Origin: Pelecanus crispus
Lineage: Eukaryota > Chordata > Aves > Pelecaniformes > Pelecanidae
Assembly: GCF_030463565.1 (NCBI RefSeq)
Contig: NC_134655.1
Coordinates: 3,050,372-3,114,371 of the forward strand
Reading direction: 5' to 3'
DNA: 64,000 bases
The notes below the pieces were generated by a model, which did no database searches, had not been told where the DNA came from, and was given only the letters and a program-made list of their open reading frames with translations. A program made the position numbers and the translations under genes. The stretch's first letter is position 1. The number at the start of each line of letters is the position of its first letter. Below, in pieces: positions 13,915-64,000 of the stretch.

Positions 13915-14784
13915 AGAAATTTATGGAAGTCTTTATTGAATCTTAATTGCTCCCTAAGACCATGACTGAAATAGAAAAAGTGACTGCATTCTGCTTTGAC
14001 TGCTACAGCAGATGTTGAGGATACAGAATCCTGAACTTGGATTTTTTTCATTTAAGGGAAACTTCTGATTCTTCATATTTACATACAACGGTTTGTATGT
14101 TTTCTGTAAAAAGTCACACAATGTTTTGTCAATTCCAGATTTTTGCCAGCTCTTTAAAATACTGTTAGTTTTCTTTTAGAATAATACTAATACATTTCCT
14201 GATAGTCCCGTATGAAAGGTGCTTTTCAAGGGTGAGATGGATAATTCAGGTATTTAGCTTGCTACTAGAAGCCTCTAATATTTTGTTGAGGCTTTTCTTA
14301 TTCTTTACAAGGAAGAACATTTTAAACCAGAACACTGCTGAAGAATTTAAATTGCATCTTTCTCACTAGCAAATGAGTTCAAATTAGCCCAATTACAATT
14401 AAAACATGACATATTTATCAACCATTAATGATGAGAAATAACGTAAATCGAGGACAAATCTGTTTACAATTTAATAATCCACCTCAAGTGACTGCCAGGA
14501 GAATTTACCAATGCCTAAAAATTGCCATAAATTACGCTCTTAGTTGAAAAGTTTGAAGTTTTTGAAAAAGCTCAGCTCTTGCAGATGCCATTGAATATTA
14601 GAGATTTCTAAAGATGTAAAAATAGAACTCCTTTGGTTGAAATTACGTCCCTCTGAGAAACTGTAAAACCCCAAAACTGCAAAACCCAGGAAGTTTTTGA
14701 ATGCTGACTTAGAAACAAGAGCTGCACTTCATTGTAATCTTGTGCATTTTTAACCTCTTATAGAAGATTAATCCAGGATCATAC
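13915..14784 (-). other. ABCB7: Probable ABCB7 3' UTR
   Basis: AT-rich sequence without a convincing reading frame between the stop codon and the first canonical poly(A) signal. An ATTAAA at 14475-14470 could give a shorter form. The cleavage position is estimated from the distance to the signal, not seen. Confidence 0.5.
13932..13937 (-). terminator. ABCB7 poly(A) signal AATAAA
   Basis: This is the first minus-strand AATAAA after the ABCB7 stop codon, about 850 nt downstream. It is followed by a T/G-containing stretch that could serve as the downstream element. Assigned by position only. Confidence 0.5.
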
Positions 14785-56982
<42,198 letters not shown>

Positions 56983-57513
56983 CTTGCGAGGGCCGCAGAG
57001 CAGAGGATTGTGGGGCGGCGGCGGCGCGGGAGGGGCCCCGCGGCCCGGCCGCCCTGAGGAGAAGGCGGGGCGCGTCGCCATGGCAGCGCCCGCTCCGCTC
57101 CGCTCCGCGCCCGCCCCGCAGAGCCCTGGCCCTGCCGCCGCCTCCTGCGGCCGCGGCAACGCTGACGGATGGCTCGCTCGCCCGCCCGCCCGCTCGCCCG
57201 CCGGGGCCGTTCGGGCTGGCCGGTGGCAGCGGCGAGGCGGGAGAGCGCCCGGGCTGCCCTCAGCCCTGCCGCTGCGCCCCGAGGGCGACGGGCGCTTCCT
57301 GCCCAGCTGCGGGGCGGCCAAGCCCTTCCCGAGCCGTCCCCTCCTCCTCAGGAGGATTTTTGTTCTGACCGTACAGATAAAGGCATCCTGCTCCAGAAAT
57401 CGGACTGAAATATGGGGGCCCTCAAGCCCGAACCACGCAACCGCAAGCATCGCTCATTTTGGTCGGCAGCTCCATTAATACGGCCGTACTTTATAATAAA
57501 GTCTCTCTCACGC

Positions 57514-57900
57514 CAGGGGAGGTTTAGATTGGATACTAGGAAAAATTTCTTCACAGAAAGGGTAGTCAAGCATCGGAACAGGCTGCCCAGAGAGGTGGGG
57601 GAGTCCCCATCCCTGGAAGTGTTCAAAAAATGGGCAGAGGTGGCACTTGGGGACATGGTTTAGTGGGCATGGGGGTGTTGGGTTGATGGTTGGACTGATG
57701 ATCTTAGAGGGCCTTTCCAACCTTAATGATTCCTAGTTTTTATTTTCATTATAAATAACCCAGCCACCAAGCCAGGAAACACGAAATTGCTACTGTACCC
57801 TTAATTAGTTTAGTGGCGGACTTGGTAGTGTAGGTTAATGGTTGGACTGGATGATCTTAAAGGTCTTTTCCAACCTAAACGATTCCATGATTCTATGATC
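57514..57900 (+). mobile_element. CR1 LINE fragment, twin-tailed type (copy 5, upstream of ABCB7)
   Basis: This copy starts at CCAGGGGAGGTTTAGATTGG, includes both CR1 3' ends and the shared spacer, and finishes ATTCCATGATTCTATGAT. It lies about 530 bp upstream of the ABCB7 start codon, just outside the CpG island, and points away from the gene. Confidence 0.92.
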
Positions 57901-57945
57901 TCCATGCGCAGCCGGACACCGATGCCGCTGTCAGATGAGAAGAGA

Positions 57946-58001
57946 GCCCGAGCTGGCACACGTCCCTCTGGGAGAGGGGCCCGAGCTGGCACACGTCCCT
58001 C
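57946..58001. repeat. Tandem 33-bp partial duplication
   Basis: GCCCGAGCTGGCACACGTCC followed by CTC occurs at 57946-57968 and again at 57979-58001, a period of 33 bp. It lies just beyond the upstream CR1 copy. Confidence 0.9.
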
Positions 58002-58506
58002 GGCAGATTTCGGGGACCCCGCAGAGCAGCTGCCCCGGCGGTTTCCTCGGCTCGGGCGCCGACAGGCCTCAGCCTGCAGAGCCGTGAGGGCAGCACCGGC
58101 CGGAGGGGAAGGCGTAATCTCGACGGCACGTGGCACGGCGCGTCTCCGCACAGACCGAGCTCTGTATTCCACGCCCTTCCCGGGGTTAAGCTGACAGCTA
58201 CCTCGCGGAACTCCTTCGGCGAACACCGCCGGCATCACCGCTCAGCCATAGTTCCTTTGAGACCAGATTAACACAGCAGTAGTATGGTTCCTAATTAACC
58301 ACCGATTTAGGAAGATAGAGCTATGCCATGGATTACATTCACAATGGCCCGTCTACTCTCATCTGATTGGCATGCAGAGCCGCGAGGAAGCTGTAACTCT
58401 GTGTGGCATTTTTAATCACATAAAGATTTCTTCAAAGCTACCAGAGCTTGACTACTGATGCTCTTGCCTTGAGGGAGAGTTGTAAGCTCATTTGCGGTGG
58501 AGGAAG

Positions 58507-58522
58507 ACAGACAGACAGACAG
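58507..58522. repeat. (ACAG)n microsatellite
   Basis: Four units of ACAG flanked by purine-rich sequence. Confidence 0.8.
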
Positions 58523-60429
58523 AAAGGCAGAGGACAATTGGCTTAAAGCTGCTGTTTAATGAGGCAGGCTTTCTCTAGCCTGCGCTTTGATACGCAACTT
58601 TGCTTCTGACCAGGATTCACTTTGAACGACAGAGGCGACATTTCTCTGTCACTAATTCTTCATCATAATTGCATTTGGCAGAGCTTGGCCTGAACAGTGC
58701 CGCCCAGTGGCATCGTTCAGAAAGATGAACAGAAATTCTAGGCTTATGGCTTCTATACATCCGCTTCCTTCGGCATGCCCTTCTCAACACGGAAGGTGGA
58801 GCAGGCAAAATGTGATAATTGTGGCTCTTTGTCTGGGATAGCCTGGACAGACAGGCCGGCCAACACTGCAGCATCTTTCGAGTGATTTCAAATGTTTCTG
58901 CAATGTTTCTGCATGCGTTGCTGACAGTCTTCACACATACAGCGTACGTATGCAGATACAGCACATTCTGGAGAGCTCAGCCCTGCAGCACAGGCTCTCG
59001 GGCCTCTCACGCGTGTCCGGCATTGCCACCATGCCGAGCTCGCTGGACACGCACAGCGCGGCATGTCCGGGGGGGGCAGAGCACCCTGCATTGCGGTGTC
59101 GCGGTGGTTGGCGTGGCTCGAATGCCTCTCTAATGGAGATGTACAAAATCACTCGACAAACAGGTGTTGCCAAGCCTCCCAATACCACGCGGAGACACCT
59201 GTACTGTTCCAGCCTTGTCTTCGTTAAATACGGAGAGAAGAGCAGGCTCCAGATGCCCGTACGCTGCGCTGGGTGGAAGCTGTTGCACGCGTCCAAGAAG
59301 ACCCTGCAAGCGAAGATGGAAAACACGCATTTCATCGTTCAGTTCGCGCTCTCTCCAGTACGGACTAGCACTGATTTTTTTGCCTAACGCAGTTCTAAAG
59401 TTCTGCAGCAAGCACCAGCTGCGTAAGAAATAAATATATTCCCCTCGTGAAATACAAAGAGGAATGTTCAAGTGTTCCCATGGCATATTGAAAATGACGT
59501 TCTGTCATTCATCCTACACTGACAAAACACCTCAGCAGACTGGCGGAGAGGAGGCGATTAATTTTGAAGAAGGGCTTAAAAGTGCCAAATGCTAGCAGCT
59601 TAGTTTACAGATAACTAGGGGGTGACTCTACCCCATGCTGTAAACCTTTAAGAAGGGTGAGAAGTTATTCATGATGAGAGAAGGAAGGAGTACTGGAAGT
59701 AATGGCATCAAATTAAAGACAGGAAAGCCAAAGAGAAATAGCTGGCAAAAAAAATAGCCTCCCTGTCATTAAGGGAAGCGTGACAGGATAGTTGGTGTCC
59801 CCTCATTTAGGCTATTTAGAATTAAAAGGGCTGAGACCTGAGAAAATTATCTGCACTGAAAAATCTGGCATTACACATATACGTATACACTTACAATAGC
59901 AAATGGCTACGTGGTATTTGGTGGAAAATATTATCATTAATAATTTTAAAATTCCATTATCGTGGACTGAGCAAAACACCAGTTCTAGAATTTCCATTCT
60001 CAGTGCTCATGCCTGTCATTTTATTTTCCCTACGCTTTTAAGGCTAATGAGGTACTTCATATATTTCACACTGATATTGTGCCTGCAAATTTGGCCTTTA
60101 CCTGCTGTTCCTTCTTTAATAACTCTCCAATGCTGCTGGTTTTATTTCCTCCCCCTACTACTGCAGCCTTTTTTTTCCAGTTCCAATCTTCTCTTTCTCC
60201 TTTTGATGCCAGTTTATTTACATGAGACCAGATTCTTGAAACCCGTGCAAGGCACCGCACAAACCCCGAGAGAGACACGGAGAGAAACGGAGGGCACGTA
60301 GCTCCAGTGGTCAGGGCCATGACAACCCCTGCCTCAAAGCGACCTAACCAGGAGAACAGCTCGTGCTGTAGACACAGAGAGCTAACAGACGACTGTTATA
60401 AACTTAGGCTGTTTGAAGTAGCTTGCCAC

Positions 60430-60456
<27 letters not shown>
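60430..60456. repeat. Poly(A) run of 27
   Basis: Long A run between ABCB7 and the ZDHHC15-like exons. The sequence before it was checked for a retrocopied gene and none was recognised. Confidence 0.85.
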
Positions 60457-60460
<4 letters not shown>

Positions 60461-61280
60461 TTTCTCTGCAGATTTACTGTAGAAGGGGAGGATCTCCTTG
60501 GATAAGCCAGACAGAAATCAATGCACTCTCCAGAGCTGGCAGCAAGAAATTTACAGAAGCAGCTCGGTAGAAGACACATAAGTCCCGGCGCATAGAGGCA
60601 AAATAACACCTTAGAGTTTATTAAAGGTTTTACGTTCCTTCTCATTAAAGGTGTATAATATGATTATAACATTGTAATGAACTTCACTTACAGCAACAAG
60701 TACTTATTTCTTCCAGCTGTAAAAAAGCGGAGTACAATTTCAGAAAGAGTATTTACAGAACTAAGATTTATAATTATTAAACAAGCCTATAAAATGGAAA
60801 GAATCAACACGGAATGACAGATAATCAGTCTGCCAAAGGCAGACTGAAACCTCTGTTTCATATGGTAATGCTGACAATTCCAGTTACGGCAGGCATCAGA
60901 CTAAACGAACGTGCCCCCAGAGCTGTGGAAATCAAATGAATTCAGGAGTCAGGCTAGAGGATAAAGTGACAATATTCAGTCATAATTTCTCTTCATAATT
61001 TTTACAAAATAGTAATCTAAGGCAGCAGTAGTAGCAATTCTAGAGTATGTTGGTTTGTGATCCTTAATTTCACTTTTGTGTTTCTTATTGACGAATCGCA
61101 TAGTATTCTGGCTGCCCAGCACTTCCTAGCTCTCTTTGTCTTCTTAACAAACACATTTTCACGTCAGATTAATCTCATTCAGAGGAGCGGGAGGTAAAAA
61201 TGTTTCCAAACTTGCCTGTATTTGAAATATTATGTCTGCTACCCATGGGTAACTGCTCCTCTCGTGACTTCTGCTTCTAG

Positions 61281-61401
61281 TACCACATGTCCTATGCTGA
61301 CAAAGAACGCTATGAAAATGAAGAAAGGCCGGAGGTGCAGAGGCAAATCCTCGCCGAAATCGCAAGGAAGTTGCCGGTGTACACGAGAATGGGGAACGGA
61401 G
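61281..61401 (+). pseudogene. ZDHHC15: ZDHHC15-like exon (region before the DHHC domain)
   Basis: This 121-nt exon follows GCTTCTAG and ends GGAG before GTCAGC. It encodes the segment DKERYENEERPEVQ and RKLPVYTR, which is diagnostic of ZDHHC15 rather than ZDHHC2. The protein family is a Golgi or endosomal S-palmitoyltransferase with four membrane helices. The frame is open and both splice sites are usable, so the exon itself is not visibly broken. It is called a pseudogene because the next exon, which must carry the DHHC cysteine-rich domain, is not seen, nor are the first membrane-helix exons upstream. It could instead belong to a real gene damaged by an assembly error. Confidence 0.7.
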
Positions 61402-62144
61402 GTCAGCCAAGCAGAGCGCTCTGTTTCTCTAAATCTACTCAAGCACGCTAAGGTAGCACAGGCTGGCAATCCAGGCGATGCTGCCGCCCAACGGGGCGTT
61501 CCTAGTGCCGCTGCGTGCGCTGAGTAACTCTTGTGCAAATAATTGTAATGCCTTTTCTCTCAGGTTTTATGTTTGGGAAAGCAAAAAAGCCTTGAACGCT
61601 TCCATTCATCTTCAGAGGAGTACCAGGTGCTGCCTTTGAGAAGCAGTACGTTGCCCTTTGCGTTTACGGTGCAAAAGCCTACTGCTGTTGTCTGCGTTTC
61701 GTGATAGAATGACAAACTCTGGAGTTGTTTTTGCTTAAAATGGCGCCTAGCTTAGACATGCAGGACATAGTTCTGCAAACAGATTATTGCACCTTGTTCT
61801 GTGATTAAATGCATGCTGCACTCCTTCCAAAGCTTAAAAGAAATCCGGGTTCATACTGGAGGCTCTGACGTGTTCATTTCTGTCGGACAAGCCAAAGAAT
61901 TCTCAAGTGAAGAACTGCTATATAGGCAAAACCCGTCCTTTTACGTGGCGTAGCAAGGAATCTTCAAGTGAAAAGCAGAGATTTTCATTATATTTCATTT
62001 TGACCACTAAGGGGAGCTATTTATTGAGAAAATTGTGTTGTGCAATCAAGAGGCTTAAGAAAGCAAAAAAACCATCGTAGTATTCATTGTGTTACAACCG
62101 TGTGCTGTCCATATCCTGATTTCAACTTTGCTTTTGTTCTCTAG

Positions 62145-62265
62145 GGTGAATAACTGCATTGGATTTTCTAACTACAAATTCTTTCTACTGTTCTTAGCCT
62201 ATTCTTTGTTGTATTGCTTGTATATTGCTGCAACAGTCTTCAAGTATTTCATTAAGTATTGGACA
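62145..62265 (+). pseudogene. ZDHHC15: ZDHHC15-like exon (after the DHHC domain, third membrane helix)
   Basis: This 121-nt exon lies between TTCTCTAG and GTAAGT. It encodes [20 protein letters not shown] followed by [20 protein letters not shown], the conserved stretch directly after DHHCPW and the next membrane helix of ZDHHC15/ZDHHC2. The frame is intact. The exon needs two codon bases from a preceding exon, whereas the exon at 61281-61401 provides only one. Splicing the two directly gives GGA GGG TGA, a stop. The following exon of the family is not found before the window ends. Confidence 0.72.
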
Positions 62266-64000
62266 GTAAGTTGTGAAATCTGGTTACTGTTTCATATCCT
62301 CTGAGTCTGGTGGGGCTTAGTCACTCTTGTTACTTTTTTGCTGTGCGTCAATGGAGGGTCTGCGTTTCTTCCGTAAGGTATTTTCCTGTCCCCTGTTTTG
62401 AGGATAACTCCCTTTATATGGGTGAAACGCACAAAGCGAGAAGTAAATAGGCTTCAGGAATTTCAAACTGTAGAGTTAGCTTCTGGCACAGAAGTTATGT
62501 CCTTTGCCTGTTCTTGCATTTGCGTGTATGTGTATCAGAATCTTTGGAAACTTACCACAAGTTTCTTAGTTTGGAAAACTCAAATGTCGTTCAAAAGACG
62601 ACACACTTCACTGAAAGAGAGCCCAGGACTGCTGTTTACAAAGATGTTCTGTGCCTTTTCAGTACACATTAGGGTCTATCATGACTCATTCACTGAAATT
62701 AGAGGTGTTACAGAGGGATAAACACCGCTGGAGTTAGGCTGGGCTCTTGGACGGAAATGTGGTTCATCTTCCCAACTCTAAATACAGCTGCTGTTGTCTG
62801 GCCGTATCTCTGTACTTAAAAAAAAAAACCCCAAACATCTACTGATTATGGAAATAATTGTCTTCTAAGTAGAAATCCTTAGCTGTCAACATTTGATGCT
62901 TTTAAAGTGGTTGCAAGAATACCTCCTGTGCATTTCAGTCATATTACAGGAAACCATGAGTTGTGGGTGGTTTTCTTTTGTGTTGCTACCTGAACTGCCC
63001 GGGCATCTTTTGTTCCAACGTGCGCTGTATTGGTGTCTTAAGGATGCGGTCCCTTGCACTTAGAGAGCGCGAGCAAATAAGGGAAGGCACAGCGTGCAGA
63101 TCCCGGGGTTGCTACCCTGCCGTTTACTGGAACTGATGGTTTCCAGAATCTTCATTTCTTGAAGAGAATCTGCTCCCTTCTCTCCTCTGGTATCAAAGCG
63201 CAACATCCTGGCACTGCTCTGTACATATTTACTGAAAAGAAAAAAAAGGTCAAACCCCCTTGTTCATTCTCTAATCCCCATATGACTCCTTTCTCCATTT
63301 AAAAGTTGACTGAAGTAAGGTATGCTTTATTACTCAGTTATCGATTATCCTTCACATGCAAGCAATGCCAGCTGACAGTTCCAGTAAGGGACTGGCCTTT
63401 GTCTCCAGTTGTTTTGTGTCCCCTCTGCTGCTAACTCGCGAGGACTGTGCTGCAGTAACTGAACTTTGCTGTGCAGTCATTTATTAAATGTCTGTTTTTT
63501 TAATGGCGAATGCCTCACATAAAACGCCTCTGGAGATGCTCACGGGACACTAGCAGGAATTGTTTCTTAGGCTAAGAAAGGCACCGAGACTTGAGCTCTG
63601 TGGCTGCATATATGGGATGTGCAAAGGCTGAGAAATAATTTTTTTTATTTTGAGGTCCCCGCAGCCTATCTGTAGACGTGTGCTTATGAGGATCTCTGGC
63701 ACTTGACTCTCCTACTGTAGAAGACTGGTTTATGGCATCAATAAGGTGATTTATTAATTTTCATCTTCTACACATGCATACAGCCAGGTCAGCTGAATTT
63801 TTTTTTTTAGTTATTTTTTGCCTTTAAGCTGGTTAACTGTCAAGAGTCACATTTCAAACTCGCGTGAATTGTGCTGTATCCTAGTTACTGTTCTCTGAAT
63901 GCTTATTTTTAACCAAGTACTGAAACTTCTACAATTCAACTCTTAATTAGCTGACACCGTGTGGCCAGTAATAAATGTCGATACATCAGACTTTAACTGT
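62266..64000. other. Right flank after the ZDHHC15-like exon
   Basis: Unique AT-rich sequence. The next exon expected for ZDHHC15, carrying the KFH and FGYHCWLV regions, is not seen before the window ends. Confidence 0.5.

Larger units (their letters stand above)
57901..61280. other. Interval between ABCB7 promoter side and the ZDHHC15-like exons
   Basis: It contains the 33-bp duplication, an ACAG microsatellite, a CpG-containing patch near 58960-59120 and the A27 run. Frames of up to 145 codons (58950-59387 plus; 58931-59335 minus) overlap on opposite strands and match nothing I know. UPRT coding sequence and the first ZDHHC15 exons were looked for and not found. Confidence 0.5.

Noticed and set aside
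58931..59387. 145-codon plus and 134-codon minus frames facing each other
   Set aside because: No recognisable domain, both strands open over the same CpG-containing patch, and no splice or poly(A) context.
60301..60456. Possible retrocopied gene ending in the A27 run
   Set aside because: The sequence before the A run does not translate into anything recognised, and no target-site duplication is visible.

Overview
The window looks like avian nuclear DNA. It carries many CR1 retrotransposon tails ending in the typical ATTCTATG motif, one avian LTR-type repeat, small GT-AG introns, and one vertebrate gene that can be rebuilt exon by exon. No bacterial-type operon, CRISPR array, tRNA or rRNA gene was found.

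The core of the window (about 13.9-57.0 kb, minus strand) is a complete ABCB7 gene. ABCB7 is the mitochondrial inner-membrane ABC half-transporter needed for cytosolic iron-sulfur protein assembly. I located 16 coding exons by reading splice sites and translation together. They join without a phase error into 753 codons; human ABCB7, as I recall it, has 752. Every ABC motif is present: Walker A, Q-loop, LSGGEKQ, Walker B, D-loop and H-loop. The three residues altered in human X-linked sideroblastic anaemia with ataxia (I400, V411, E433) are unchanged and have the same numbering. Exon 1 lies in a CpG island. About 260 bp inside intron 1 is a 17-copy, 26-bp GC-rich minisatellite with strong G-quadruplex potential on the coding strand.

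Left of ABCB7 (1-13.9 kb) I recognise no gene. The stretch holds CR1 copies and, just past the ABCB7 poly(A) signal, an avian LTR-type element in the same orientation with its own AATAAA. Five CR1 copies across the window share a twin-tailed structure: a CR1 3' end, a fixed spacer, then a second CR1 3' end. They appear to be one mobile family.

Right of the CpG island (57.9-64 kb) two plus-strand exons clearly come from a palmitoyltransferase of the ZDHHC15 type (61281-61401 and 62145-62265). The exon between them, which should carry the zinc-binding and catalytic DHHC domain, is not visible in the 743 bp that separate them. Joining the two exons directly gives an immediate stop. The upstream exons are also not seen. 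In mammals UPRT lies next to the ABCB7 promoter and ZDHHC15 further away. Here UPRT is not seen and the ZDHHC15-like piece is about 4.3 kb from ABCB7, so this side looks rearranged, decayed or misassembled.
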